A DNA stretch of 64,000 nt from Desulfurococcaceae archaeon (GTDB lineage: Archaea > Thermoproteota > Thermoprotei_A > Sulfolobales > Desulfurococcaceae): NCBI GenBank assembly GCA_038845865.1, contig JAWBQJ010000002.1:124001-188000 (forward strand), written 5' to 3'. The notes below the pieces were generated by a model, which saw only the letters and a list, made by a program, of their open reading frames with translations, had not been told where the DNA came from and did no database searches. Positions 24,686-33,637 of the stretch are shown here, one piece after another (position 1 is the stretch's first letter; each line of letters begins with the position of its first letter). The position numbers and the translations under genes were made by a program.

Positions 24686-26512
24686 TTAAACTTCACTCCC
24701 AGATTCAGGCGCCTCAACCGCGATCTTTCTCAACTGCCTCTTGTACATCTCTACGAGCTCTCGGCTTGTAGTGGCGTCTTCGGGTCTTTTATCGGGCCTC
24801 CACCTTATGAACCGTGGAAACCTTATCGATATACCGGCGTTAGACTCTATTACCCCTCTAGCGCACGTGTGTATGGGGGAGAGCGTTAGCTCGGCACCGA
24901 TGATCTCCGCTACCAGGACGGGTTCGACCCATACGTCGGGTTCCATCTCAGCGACAACCCTTGGGTGCTTTCTATCCCTCATATAGGGTTTGAGCAGTTC
25001 TGGCAATCTATCAAGGTCTTCGTCTTTAAAGCCTGATCCGACTTTGCAAACCGTCTCGAACACGTCTTTTTCGGGATCGTAAGCCGCCATTAATAGCGCA
25101 CCGAACTTTCCACCCCGCTTACCCTTGCCGTGAAATGCACCCACGACTACCAGGTCTACGGTATCGGCCATTTCGCTCTTATAGTCGCGCTTGTACTTTA
25201 TCCACAACCAGCCTCTTGCACCCGCCTGGTATATTGAGTCCTTGTGTATTGCCTTAACCATGACTCCTTCAGCTCCTTCGCTAATTGCTTGCAGGAAGAA
25301 CTTTTCGAGCTCTTCAGGGGAGTCCGTCTTGATGTACTTCGCCACGACAAAGTCCTCTGATTCCTCAATGATGCTTTCAAGGGCAATTCTTCTCTCAGGT
25401 AGGGGCTTAACGGTGTAATCTTTACCGTTAAGGTATAGCAAGTCGAAGAGGAAGACCTTAACGGGGTATTCCTTTACGGTTACGTGTATGTCGTGTTTTC
25501 TCTTTCTGTGCATTAATTCCTGGAAGGGTAGTAGCTCGCCTGTTTCGGGGTTGTATGCTACGATTTCCCCCTCCGCTATGACCTCTTCGGCTTTCACTCT
25601 TTCAATAACCCTCTGAACGACGTCGGGATACCGGTGAGTAATGTTTTCTAGTCTCCTGGAGTAGATCCAGACCCTATCACCTTTCTTGTGTATTTGTGCT
25701 CTCTCACCGTCGTACTTATATTCGACAAACGCACTACCGCCTGCATTTGACAGTATTTCATGCGGATCGCTCAGTCTCTCAGCGAGCATGGGTCTTATAG
25801 GCACTCCCACTTCTGGTTTAATATTTTTAAGCGCTTCGAGCCCCTGAGTAGCCAGTATTTTGGCCACTTCGCCGAGGTCCGCTCTTAGGTTGTAAGCCCG
25901 TTCAATAATAGGCCTTGCGTTTGCCCCCCCGCCATACGTAGACGCTAGTGCATCCATTATCGTCGCGTCTCCGACGCCTACCCTCAGCCGACCTTCAATA
26001 AACCTTACGAGGAACTTCGCTTCTTTAGGCGATGCGTCTTTCAATAAGCTTGCTGTAAGTCTTGTCTTCAAATCCTTACTACCCTCTCCTTGCACGGTAG
26101 CTATTTTTACAAGTGTATTGTAGGTCGTTAACACCGTTAGCTCGGTAGGTGCTTTCTGCGTGAACGCGAAGAGTGTTAACCCCGTCTGCCTTGACTGAGC
26201 TCTTTGTTTCAGGGCTTCAACAGCCTTGCCGAGGTCGCCGGTGCTTTTAACGAGCTGTTCCACCTCCTTCTCCGGGACGTTGCAGGCTAGTCCTATCGCT
26301 TTGATCAGCATCTTTTCCCCAACACCTAGTTCTGGCATGCCCTTCCAGTCAGGCCAGAGAACCCCTTGAACCAGGTAAACCACTGTGTTAATTATGTCGG
26401 GTGGAACGCTCTTAAAGAGGTTTACGAGTAATGCCACCATTTGAGTTCTCGCACTAACAAGCTCAAGCCTATCAATCGTTTCAGCGAGAGGTTTTAAGGG
26501 CATGTCAGACAT
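24686..26512 (-). CDS. lig: ATP-dependent DNA ligase
   Basis: A 608-residue replicative ligase. The N-terminal DNA-binding domain (residues ~1-240) is followed by the nucleotidyltransferase motif [11 protein letters not shown] with nucleophile Lys266, motif III-like [10 protein letters not shown], motif IV EGVMVK and motif [12 protein letters not shown], then the OB domain. This is the standard archaeal Lig layout. The frame extends to a GTG at 26530, but that codon is part of the GTGGAGGTT ribosome site for ATG 26512, so the shorter start is preferred (ATG 26503 also possible). Confidence 0.96.
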   Translation of the reverse strand: MSDMPLKPLAETIDRLELVSARTQMVALLVNLFKSVPPDIINTVVYLVQGVLWPDWKGMPELGVGEKMLIKAIGLACNVPEKEVEQLVKSTGDLGKAVEALKQRAQSRQTGLTLFAFTQKAPTELTVLTTYNTLVKIATVQGEGSKDLKTRLTASLLKDASPKEAKFLVRFIEGRLRVGVGDATIMDALASTYGGGANARPIIERAYNLRADLGEVAKILATQGLEALKNIKPEVGVPIRPMLAERLSDPHEILSNAGGSAFVEYKYDGERAQIHKKGDRVWIYSRRLENITHRYPDVVQRVIERVKAEEVIAEGEIVAYNPETGELLPFQELMHRKRKHDIHVTVKEYPVKVFLFDLLYLNGKDYTVKPLPERRIALESIIEESEDFVVAKYIKTDSPEELEKFFLQAISEGAEGVMVKAIHKDSIYQAGARGWLWIKYKRDYKSEMADTVDLVVVGAFHGKGKRGGKFGALLMAAYDPEKDVFETVCKVGSGFKDEDLDRLPELLKPYMRDRKHPRVVAEMEPDVWVEPVLVAEIIGAELTLSPIHTCARGVIESNAGISIRFPRFIRWRPDKRPEDATTSRELVEMYKRQLRKIAVEAPESGSEV

Positions 26513-26861
26513 GAGTGTTCTAACCTCCACTACTCTATTTAAACAAGACGCCTATTAAGCGAAAGAACTGCCAGTATCACCTGGTGATAAGCGATGCTTT
26601 AATGCCCTCTAATTGTAGTTTCCTCGGGTTCCAGCGTTCTCGAGGTCATCGTATACACGCTTGCCGTGCACTTGCACAGCCTATTAAAGCTTATAAGCCT
26701 TCAAGTATACACTTTACCGGTGAACCCGGGCTCTTGGGGCTCGCGGCAGATCACGGGAAGGGGCCCGGAGATTGAAGAGAGCTGGGCGGAGAGTCGTTGA
26801 TACCCCTTTCCGCTAGTGGTGATGATAACCCGGCAGGAATGAGAGGTGATTTTTCAGAGTT
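26513..26861 (+). other. Intergenic region with candidate structured leader RNA
   Basis: 349 bases between divergent genes. TTATAA at 26691-26696 would start a rightward transcript near 26718. The next ~100 bases are clearly more GC-rich than the surroundings. CCGGGCTC (26726-26733) pairs fully with GGGCCCGG (26761-26768), allowing one G-U. A GAGGTGAT ribosome site precedes ATG 26862. The RNA could be a 5' leader of the protease gene or a separate small RNA. The 63-codon frame at 26584-26775 does not look like protein. Confidence 0.4.
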
Positions 26862-28613
26862 ATGCTGACGCGCTCTTCCCGGAAAACCGGGCCCATCATT
26901 CTACTAGTACTCGTACTGGCCGGGACATTTATCCAGGTACCCGTAAACTCGCAGACGGTTTACTCGTGTAGTTTAAGGCTACTAGCAGTTGATGAAAGCA
27001 AGAAGGGTATAGTAATAAAGTTCGAACTGAGAGTGGAAGAGCCCGGGTTCGGCGATATTCAGTATGATAAAGTTGAAGAAGACACTGCTACCTCGTTTAA
27101 ACTAGCCCTCATCTACGCTTCCATGATCACAGGAACTGATTACAAGTGTTGCAATTACAAACTGAGCGTGGAAACTAGCGTTAAGGGGCTTAGTGCAACA
27201 CTAGCTTTCTACATGTTTCTAGTGGACTTCTTCAGCCATAATGCGTGTCCGAGGGACTATACAGCTACCGGCATTATCGGCCCCGGGGGTATCGTGGGGG
27301 TTGTGAGCGGGTTCGAAGAAAAGCTACGGGCCGCCAGCGAGGAGGGGCTCAAGGTCTACGGGCAGGCGTTTCAAGTAAAAAATGCCAATGCCACTAACCT
27401 CTACGCGCCGGTCGTACCAGTATACACAGTATACGACGCGTACAGGGCTCTGGGCGGGCAACTAGGCGGAGATCTCCACGTGCTTGAAAAATACACGGAG
27501 GCATTTCAACAAGCATTCCTGGAGCCTTACAAATCACTACTAGAAACCACTGAAATGGTCCTTTCGAGAATTGAGAGTATTAACTGGAAAGACGGCTACT
27601 TCGAGAGGTCATTGCAGCTACTAAATCTCGCGAAGAACATGAGTAGCAAAAACAAGTACTACGCGGCATCTTCAATCGCGTTCCGTGCACTAGTGCAGGC
27701 GTATTCCTCCTGGATAAACCATACGCTATTCAGGGGTGAAGGTGCCGGAAACGAGGTCGAAGAGGCTGTTAAAAACGCCCTAGAAGAAGCTGATAGAGTA
27801 ATGCTCGAAGTGGAGAACGAGCTAAGTGCTCAGGTTAAACAGGGTTACGTCGACCTAGGGAAACTGGATGCGTTATCGGCAGCCTACATGAGGGCGTACG
27901 AAACGGCTATTCTACTCGAGAAGTGGGAGGGGGGAGAGATAGGTAAATGCGCTACAGCACTAGCAAGGTCCAATTCCGCAGTTGCGTGGCTTAATGTAAG
28001 TAAACTACTTAACATAACCAGTAAGCCCGTAGATGTGGGTATCCTCGAGGCGTCCCTTCCGTATATCAGGGATTACTGGAACACTCTCAGAGACTATTTA
28101 ACTTATATGGGCATGGGTACCCTGCTAGTAGACGGTATGACGATCTCCAGCAACTCTTCCACGGGAGAGTACTTGGCCATGTTAGTGCAACTGCACTGGT
28201 TATCCAGTACGCTCTACTCTTCGGAGATCGGGTTAACGGCGTTCGCACGTAACGCTACAATGGACGATGCTTCTGCGGTCCTGAATCTCGCTAAACTCGT
28301 CCTTGCCTGGACTTCCAGCTTAGCGGGGTTCACCCCCGTAGAGCCGTTACTAGTAATAGACCTTGCGCAAACATACCTAGAACTCGGTGAAGAGCCAAGT
28401 ACTATAATAGCGCTATTGTACGGTATGCTTTCCAAAGCAGCCATTTACGCGTTAACGGCTCGGGCTATCCAATGGGCTGCTTCCAAGCCATCGTCCACAC
28501 CGGTTACCTACATAGACAGGGAAGTTGCCCTGGCAATTGGGGTGGTTCTCATCGCTGGTGGGACCCTGCTAGTGGGCATCTCCGTTAAAAGAAGGTTTAC
28601 CGGTGGTGCATAA
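26862..28613 (+). CDS. Second Lon-like serine protease, COG1750 family, divergent
   Basis: A 583-residue paralogue of the protease at 10178. It has a signal or membrane segment (IILLVLVLAGTFIQV), a Lon-like region, a long helical part and a C-terminal span (VALAIGVVLIAGGTLLVGISV). The GPSAGG motif has decayed to GLSATLA and GGLKEK to SGFEEK, yet Ser111 and Lys154 remain with the same 43-residue spacing as the canonical dyad. A CC pair (KCCNYK) is unusual. It may be an active protease with altered specificity or a regulatory paralogue. Confidence 0.78.
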   Translation: MLTRSSRKTGPIILLVLVLAGTFIQVPVNSQTVYSCSLRLLAVDESKKGIVIKFELRVEEPGFGDIQYDKVEEDTATSFKLALIYASMITGTDYKCCNYKLSVETSVKGLSATLAFYMFLVDFFSHNACPRDYTATGIIGPGGIVGVVSGFEEKLRAASEEGLKVYGQAFQVKNANATNLYAPVVPVYTVYDAYRALGGQLGGDLHVLEKYTEAFQQAFLEPYKSLLETTEMVLSRIESINWKDGYFERSLQLLNLAKNMSSKNKYYAASSIAFRALVQAYSSWINHTLFRGEGAGNEVEEAVKNALEEADRVMLEVENELSAQVKQGYVDLGKLDALSAAYMRAYETAILLEKWEGGEIGKCATALARSNSAVAWLNVSKLLNITSKPVDVGILEASLPYIRDYWNTLRDYLTYMGMGTLLVDGMTISSNSSTGEYLAMLVQLHWLSSTLYSSEIGLTAFARNATMDDASAVLNLAKLVLAWTSSLAGFTPVEPLLVIDLAQTYLELGEEPSTIIALLYGMLSKAAIYALTARAIQWAASKPSSTPVTYIDREVALAIGVVLIAGGTLLVGISVKRRFTGGA

Positions 28614-29262
28614 AGTCGAATAGCGTCTTGTAATGCCTCTTCGGGGATAGGCTTAAGGCTTCTTCTATTGCAGGCTTAATGGATTTCTTAAAGTCTTCTT
28701 CAAGTGTCTTCTTCAACGAGGGGTTATATAGTGCAGAGGCTGGATGGTACGTCGGGACTACCTTTACACTCAGGCCAGCTATTTTACCGTGGAACACGTG
28801 TCCGTGGCTGGCGGTTATACTAGTCCACTTCAGCCCGGTTAGCCTAAACAACGTTCTCCCTGCATGTCTTCCAAGGGCTACTATAAGCTTGGGCTTAATT
28901 AACTGTAGTTGCCTAATCAAGTACGGTAAGCACGCCTCGATCTCGTCGTCTTGAGGCTCCCTATTACCGGGAGGCCTACACTTGATTACGTTAGTGATGT
29001 AAAAGTCTTCGCGCTTAAACCCGATCAACTCAATGAGCTCTGTAAGCAACTTGCCTGCCGGGCCTACGAATGGCCTTCCAGCCTCGTCTTCCTTTTCACC
29101 CGGGGCCTCACCGATGAACACCACTTGTGAAGACACATTACCTTCGCCCGGTACAGCTTTGCGCCTAGAAGTGTGTAATCTGCATCTAGTGCAATTCAAG
29201 ATTTCACTTTCAAGCCTGGCCCACTCACTTCGAGCTTCCAACGGCCCCGCCTTGCACTCCAC
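28597..29262 (-). CDS. Uracil-DNA glycosylase, family 4 (Fe-S)
   Basis: A 221-residue base-excision repair enzyme that removes uracil formed by cytosine deamination. Cys24 and Cys27 (NCTRCRLH), plus the pair in VIKCRPPGNREP...EACLPYL, hold a [4Fe-4S] cluster. The active-site region is FIGEAPGEKEDEAGRPFVGPAG, and the late HPS motif appears as TYHPASALYNPS. The N-terminus is ~14 residues longer than usual, so a downstream start is possible. It overlaps the convergent protease gene by 17 nt. Confidence 0.95.
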   Translation of the reverse strand: MECKAGPLEARSEWARLESEILNCTRCRLHTSRRKAVPGEGNVSSQVVFIGEAPGEKEDEAGRPFVGPAGKLLTELIELIGFKREDFYITNVIKCRPPGNREPQDDEIEACLPYLIRQLQLIKPKLIVALGRHAGRTLFRLTGLKWTSITASHGHVFHGKIAGLSVKVVPTYHPASALYNPSLKKTLEEDFKKSIKPAIEEALSLSPKRHYKTLFDFMHHR

Positions 29263-29266
29263 GTTT

Positions 29267-29944
29267 CTATAGTATTGTCCAGTACCCCCTAAATAGAGTG
29301 AGTACTAGCACAGATGTTAGTGCTATCAGCACGTTGTCGTCAAGAAATGGCGGGATCTCGAAGTGCTCTACTACTGTTGAAGCAGCTGCCGCTACTATAC
29401 CAGGTATACCGGCGTAGTGTAGTCCTATGGGGACGGTAACGGCGAGCATGCCGAGGTTTCCAAGCCAGGACTTCGTTCTCCTACCGTACACGCTGTTCCT
29501 AATGATACCTGTTACAGCGTCACCTATAGACATGAAGAGAGGCGGTATGATTGCGTAGCGGGGATTACCAGTAATTAACCATAGTGCTAATAGTGAAAGG
29601 CCCCATGCAACGCAGAAATTCACTTCGTACGCGTTATCCGATACCTGAAACCACTCCATTACGTTCTTCCTCCTGTGAGGAACGTACAGTATTGCAGCTA
29701 TAGTTAAGGCGAACACCGTTGGTATTAGTGGAGAGGTGAAAACGTAAGGCACTAAGAAGGCTGTGACGCCGCCGGCTAACACATGTATGAGCTTTCTGTT
29801 GTAGTATATTGCTACGTTGACCTTAAGATTCCTCTTCACCATGTATTTGTAAAGAACCTTGGTGAACATCAATACGAGCATTATGCAAGTGAATAGTACG
29901 AAGGCCCACAAGGTTTCTTTGAGCAGGTCGTCTGGAAGTAGCAA
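29267..29944 (-). CDS. Dolichol kinase / phosphatidate cytidylyltransferase-like membrane enzyme
   Basis: A 225-residue integral membrane protein with six or seven hydrophobic segments. Motifs are NRKLIHVLAGG early, SIGDAVTGIIRNSVYGRRTKSWLGNLGM (the CTP-dependent kinase signature with Asp and Gly-Arg) and VEHFEIPPFLDDNVLI near the end. The family phosphorylates or cytidylylates polyprenols and lipids; archaeal members probably act on dolichol or geranylgeraniol in glycolipid carrier recycling. It lies directly upstream of the UDG gene on the same strand. Confidence 0.82.
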   Translation of the reverse strand: MLLPDDLLKETLWAFVLFTCIMLVLMFTKVLYKYMVKRNLKVNVAIYYNRKLIHVLAGGVTAFLVPYVFTSPLIPTVFALTIAAILYVPHRRKNVMEWFQVSDNAYEVNFCVAWGLSLLALWLITGNPRYAIIPPLFMSIGDAVTGIIRNSVYGRRTKSWLGNLGMLAVTVPIGLHYAGIPGIVAAAASTVVEHFEIPPFLDDNVLIALTSVLVLTLFRGYWTIL

Positions 29945-30082
29945 TGTATGGCACCATAATGTCGACAGTAACTAAGGAACATCAAAGTTAAAAACCTTTA
30001 TTGTCTGAACGGCAAAATGCTACTTAAACCCGTCAAAGAGATGAATTCAGCCGCGAGCATCATAAACAAGATGATGTTAAGC

Positions 30083-30175
30083 ATTATAGTATTCTTTCGT
30101 AGACGTCGCTGAAGTAGTAGCCAAGGGCATCGGGCCAGCCTACCCGTTGCACTGGCGTCGGCCCTTGTAAGCGAC
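30083..30175 (+). ncRNA. Candidate structured small RNA
   Basis: ATTATAGT at 30083-30090 is a possible box A. From about 30105 three nested helices can be drawn: GTCGCT (30105-30110) with AGCGAC (30170-30175), CAAGGGC (30122-30128) with GCCCTTG (30161-30167), and GCCAG (30134-30138) with CTGGC (30152-30156), all perfectly paired. The region is GC-rich inside an otherwise AT-rich intergenic stretch. The next gene has its own TATA element at 30180-30187, so a separate RNA is plausible. The class is unknown; it does not fit tRNA and lacks clear H/ACA or C/D boxes. Confidence 0.4.
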
Positions 30176-30225
30176 TAGGTATTATAGAGCCCGGTGGGAA
30201 AACTATATGGAGGTGCTGAGCTAGC

Positions 30226-30978
30226 GTGGTTTACTTGAGTGGCATGGTTTGTAGGGATCTCGGAGATTCATTGAGGCTTTGTGCACCAGAGCCGTGGTTT
30301 ACACTACTCCGAGATAAGCTCTCGGCAAAGGACTTGAAAAAACCCACCCTTATAACCACCAGAATCCGGTGGTTCAATAAGCTCGTCTTGAAGGTGCTTG
30401 GTATACGTGTATTGGGCTATAGAAATAACCTAGCAGTGTTAGGTTGTGTAGGAGGGGGTGACGTGGATAACGTTACCATGGTGAAGCTGAGTAACGAGGA
30501 CTGGTACAGGGTTTACTCCTATAAGTTGCCCAGGTCTCTAGCTCTGCCCCTCTCGGAGCCTTACCGCGTGGCGATATACGTACTCATAGGTATGTCAGGT
30601 ATACCCGTGAACCTCGCAACGGCTACCCTAGCGCATTCCGCGTTGATTGGGCTTTTAGGCTATACCGCTAACCCAGTAGCGTCTACTGCGGGATTTGAAG
30701 CGAGTGTTTTATCGAATTTTACACTTCATGAGCTCTTAACGTTCAGAGGTACAGGGCTTGAGAGGGCTTTCCGTAAAGTGTTGGAAAGGCTCGTTAAATA
30801 CCACGTTGCGAGCGCTACTAGCTGGCTTTCACAGGTACTGATGGCCACGGCCCTTCCAGCGGTGCTTAAAATGCCGTTTTGGCTTGCTCAGCTAGTAGGC
30901 ATCATTGTAGGCTTCATTATAAACTTTATATTGGGCTACTTGTATACGTGGAGCAGGCATAGGCTTGAAGCCCGCTGA
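30226..30978 (+). CDS. GtrA-like membrane protein with extra N-terminal domain
   Basis: A 250-residue protein from GTG 30226, with GGAGGTG at 30209-30215. Residues 1-105 are soluble and unfamiliar. Residues ~112-245 form four membrane spans with SNFTLHELLTFRG between spans 2 and 3, the hallmark of GtrA-like proteins, which are linked to export of polyprenyl-linked sugars. Fusion to a ~105-residue N-terminal domain is not typical. A role in glycan or glycolipid assembly is inferred from the family. Confidence 0.75.
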   Translation: MVYLSGMVCRDLGDSLRLCAPEPWFTLLRDKLSAKDLKKPTLITTRIRWFNKLVLKVLGIRVLGYRNNLAVLGCVGGGDVDNVTMVKLSNEDWYRVYSYKLPRSLALPLSEPYRVAIYVLIGMSGIPVNLATATLAHSALIGLLGYTANPVASTAGFEASVLSNFTLHELLTFRGTGLERAFRKVLERLVKYHVASATSWLSQVLMATALPAVLKMPFWLAQLVGIIVGFIINFILGYLYTWSRHRLEAR

Positions 30979-30990
30979 AAGGTGTCATAT

Positions 30991-31221
30991 ATGGGCTTAA
31001 AGCACAAGAAGTACATATACGTTAAAAGAAGTGATGGGTGGTACGTGAAAGTACGTGTACTGAACATAAGGTTCGGTTCTAAAATAGAACAAGCCGACGT
31101 AGGAGACCCCTCGAGGTACGTCGTTATAGGCTTAAAGACCCGGAACCCACCTCAAAAAGCCATTATAGTCGGCGAAGAAGCCCTGCCAGAAGAGCTGAGA
31201 AACCAGCTATACACCATTTAG
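30991..31221 (+). CDS. Small hypothetical protein
   Basis: A 76-residue basic protein starting at ATG 30991 (AGGTG at 30980-30984). It begins MGLKHKKYIYVKRSDGWYVKV, then has strand-rich sequence YVVIGLKTRNPPQKAIIVGEE. The composition suggests a small beta fold, possibly binding RNA. It lies 12 nt after the GtrA-like gene and its stop overlaps the next frame, so the three genes form an operon. I do not recognise the family. Confidence 0.6.
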   Translation: MGLKHKKYIYVKRSDGWYVKVRVLNIRFGSKIEQADVGDPSRYVVIGLKTRNPPQKAIIVGEEALPEELRNQLYTI

Positions 31222-31229
31222 TGGCGATT

Positions 31230-31547
31230 ATGTTGGTTGAGGAGTTTACTCGTGTACTAAGCGAAAAAGCTAGAAGGGTTATTCGTGAGCGAGAAGGCGG
31301 TTACATTCTCCTAGTCGCGGAAATACTTGGTAAACGCTTACTCTTCTGCCTCAAAGAAAGCCATGCTGAGTACTACTACGTAAAGATAATTCCCGAAGAC
31401 GACCTTTCCTCGCTTAGCTGCAAAGAAGCAGAGTACTCCCCCCTTGGACTATACGCTTTCTCAAAGAGCCCTGTTGAGCTCGCCAAGAAGTCTTATGAAA
31501 AAGCCATAGCGCTTGTTACAAGGTCTGAGCGCACTATTGTTTACTAG
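31230..31547 (+). CDS. Small hypothetical protein
   Basis: About 105 residues, from ATG 31230 (GTG 31221 overlapping the preceding TAG is an alternative). An N-terminal helix LVEEFTRVLSEKARRVIRERE is followed by strands GYILLVAEILGKRLLFCLKE and a helical C-terminus. No motif is recognised. It is the third gene of the GtrA-like operon and overlaps the convergent KaiC-like gene by 14 nt. Confidence 0.6.
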   Translation: MLVEEFTRVLSEKARRVIREREGGYILLVAEILGKRLLFCLKESHAEYYYVKIIPEDDLSSLSCKEAEYSPLGLYAFSKSPVELAKKSYEKAIALVTRSERTIVY

Positions 31548-32331
31548 GACCAGTGATTCTGAGCATTACCGGCTTTAAGCCCTCGTGATCTATTCCGTAA
31601 AGTATCCAGCCTGGCTTACTATCTACTCCTTTCATCTTCTTAACGGATATCTGCCTCACAAATATAGGTAGTTGCTGAGCCAGCTCGCCTGGTATGCTCC
31701 CTGTTTCTAGAACCCCATCAACTAGGTGCTCTACCGTTAGCAGGTATTCCTTAAAGCTCTCCGTAGACGTGTGCAATGTCACGATTGTTAGTATGCTACG
31801 CGATTTCGAGAAACTAGCTCTTATTGCCTTAACGAACTTCACGAACCGAGTCGGGTCTAAGATGACGATGATCTCGTTGAGCGAGTCTATGATTACGAGG
31901 CCCTTATCTGCTATGTTATATTTCTCAACGACCCTGCTGACGGCGGAAACTATGGTATCCGGGTTTTCGGGGGTTACCTCCTCTTCGACGCAGAATTGCT
32001 GCCGTCTCAGCTTAGCAAGGTAGCTGAAGCCGTCAATGATTACTAATTGTTTCTTCTCGCAAAAAGCACGTGCATCGATGCCGAAGGACAGCAACTGGCT
32101 TAGCACTGTCTGGGGATCGTCGTCTAGCGCTACGTAGATCACTGGTTCACCGGCAAGCAGGAAGTCCTTTACGAGGTGTACGAGTATGACGGACTTACCC
32201 GAGCCCCCTTCACCAGCCATAACAACGAGTGAGTTTCTGGGTATGCCGTGGGGTAGCAGGTACTTAAACAAATCCTGCGTAAATCTGAACACGGATTGTA
32301 CAGTAAGGGGTTGAGAACCCGCTTCCAGCAA
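31534..32331 (-). CDS. KaiC-like RecA-superfamily ATPase
   Basis: A 265-residue single-domain ATPase. Walker A is GEGGSGKSVILVHL at about residue 40 and Walker B is GLVIIDSLNEIIV. Between them lies an Asp-rich loop ALDDDPQTVLSQL. The C-terminus has the strand pattern VRQISVKKMKG typical of KaiC/RadA-like proteins. Archaeal members are linked to signalling, motility and gas-vesicle control, but this one has no such neighbours. It is followed by the Lrp-type regulator gene on the same strand, 49 nt upstream. Confidence 0.85.
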   Translation of the reverse strand: MLEAGSQPLTVQSVFRFTQDLFKYLLPHGIPRNSLVVMAGEGGSGKSVILVHLVKDFLLAGEPVIYVALDDDPQTVLSQLLSFGIDARAFCEKKQLVIIDGFSYLAKLRRQQFCVEEEVTPENPDTIVSAVSRVVEKYNIADKGLVIIDSLNEIIVILDPTRFVKFVKAIRASFSKSRSILTIVTLHTSTESFKEYLLTVEHLVDGVLETGSIPGELAQQLPIFVRQISVKKMKGVDSKPGWILYGIDHEGLKPVMLRITGPSKQ

Positions 32332-32380
32332 CGGCGCGCCACCGGGCTTAACTTAATGCGCTCACCGGTATTTTAACCTA

Positions 32381-32830
32381 CTAGGTGTACATTTCATCCT
32401 TGATTACTTCCGAGACGATCATCGGGTAGACGGACACCACTCCCTCAAAATTACGTATTTCATCGTGTATCTTCTCTAAGTCTTCAGCGGAGCGTGCCCA
32501 TATAGTAACCATTATGTCGTGGTCCCCAGTAGTTAGCGCAAGGTACTTGACGTAGTCTTTTTCTTTGAGGTATTTAACGACGTCGAACAGTCTTTCGGGC
32601 TTCACGTTTATCCCCGTGAAGCTTACCTTGGTGAAACCCAGTGCCAGCGGGTTAACTATTGTAGTGTATTTCCTAATTACACTGTTCTTTTCAAGCTTCT
32701 TAACCCTCTTGATTACTGCTACGTCAGTTAGATTGACTGATTTTGCGAGCTCACGGTAAGTTATCCTAGCGTTTTTTACGAGCTCCTTTATAATAGTCTT
32801 GTCGATCTCATCTAGCACTAAGCCAGACAT
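32381..32830 (-). CDS. Lrp/AsnC family transcriptional regulator
   Basis: A 149-residue protein with an N-terminal winged helix (DEIDKTIIKELVKNARITYRELAKSVNLTDVAVIKRVKKLE) and a C-terminal RAM effector domain (VSFTGINVKPERLFDVVKYLKE ... DHDIMVTIWARSAEDLEKI). Family members form octamers and respond to amino acids. The ATG at 32830 follows GGTGGTTTAGGAA. It is probably autoregulated; a perfect hairpin lies ~95 bp upstream. Confidence 0.93.
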   Translation of the reverse strand: MSGLVLDEIDKTIIKELVKNARITYRELAKSVNLTDVAVIKRVKKLEKNSVIRKYTTIVNPLALGFTKVSFTGINVKPERLFDVVKYLKEKDYVKYLALTTGDHDIMVTIWARSAEDLEKIHDEIRNFEGVVSVYPMIVSEVIKDEMYT

Positions 32831-32923
32831 TTCCTAAACCACCTAATTCAGTAATAGCTATTTAGAGAACAGTTTATTAAACCTTACGTTCTTGAAATAC
32901 TAACCCGAAGTTCGCCACCCTGT

Positions 32924-32939
32924 AGGCGCTACTGCGCCT
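32924..32939. repeat. Perfect 6-bp inverted repeat
   Basis: AGGCGC-TACT-GCGCCT is a GC-rich hairpin in the divergent region between the Lrp-type regulator and the thioredoxin-like gene. It could be an operator or an RNA hairpin; nothing else in the region discriminates. Confidence 0.35.
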
Positions 32940-33027
32940 CGTTTATCTGTGCACTACACTGGGTACAGGTACGTTTTAAATATCTTTATTTCTAAAGCAT
33001 TTGTCTAGTAATAGGTTGGTGTTGTAA

Positions 33028-33537
33028 GTGGAGAAGGATGTGCTTGAACTGTTAAAGAAGATGCTTACAAGTGATATGAGTAAGAAGAAGGGCAAAGAAG
33101 GCTTAGAGCTCGATAAGGTGGAACCGGATTCCCCGCACGGCATATATATCTACGACTTTAAAAAAGAGAAGTGGGTCTTAAGGCAGGTTACAGGCGATTC
33201 GAGCATTCCCTGGGGCGATGGCTACTACATGGTGTACTTCGACAATGCAAGGTGCCCCGCCTGCCGGTCGTACGATAACTTCTGGTTTCCTTTCGTCAAG
33301 ATTTTCGGTAAGATGTTCTCGGAAGTGAACTATATAATTGTACTTTGTGACTGGTTTGCGAGAGAATGCGCTTCAGAAGCGGCGAGCGAGACGTTTAAAA
33401 AGTTCGATGTACATGCTTCACCTACAACGATACTTTTACGAGTAGTTAACAACGAAATCAAGAAGAAAGAAGAGTATAGTGGAGTGAAGAAGCTCGATGA
33501 ACTGCTCAGAATACTAACGGAGTTTACGAAGCAGTGA
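33028..33537 (+). CDS. Thioredoxin-like protein
   Basis: A 169-residue protein starting at GTG 33028. A charged N-terminal helix of ~30 residues precedes a thioredoxin fold with the redox motif CPACRSYD preceded by MVYFDNARC. The cis-proline region is VHASPTTILLRV. CPAC differs from the classic CGPC. It probably acts in cytosolic thiol-disulfide exchange. Its closest same-strand neighbour is thiC, 100 nt downstream. Confidence 0.82.
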   Translation: MEKDVLELLKKMLTSDMSKKKGKEGLELDKVEPDSPHGIYIYDFKKEKWVLRQVTGDSSIPWGDGYYMVYFDNARCPACRSYDNFWFPFVKIFGKMFSEVNYIIVLCDWFARECASEAASETFKKFDVHASPTTILLRVVNNEIKKKEEYSGVKKLDELLRILTEFTKQ

Positions 33538-33637
33538 AGTAAAGGCCGGAAGCGACGCGGTCTCTTCAATTTTATTGATAACTGCGTTATCTAGTGTTTA
33601 AAACCTGTTTTTCAATCGATGTAATTGGTGTACGGTT

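Noticed and set aside
26584-26775. 63-codon forward open frame between ligase and protease genes
   Set aside because: No ribosome site, composition unlike the neighbours, and it crosses the GC-rich structured stretch.
26818-26869. C-box-like GTGATGA with a downstream CTGA, suggesting a C/D guide RNA
   Set aside because: Internal C'/D' boxes and a terminal stem are missing, and the CTGA is inside the protease start codon region.
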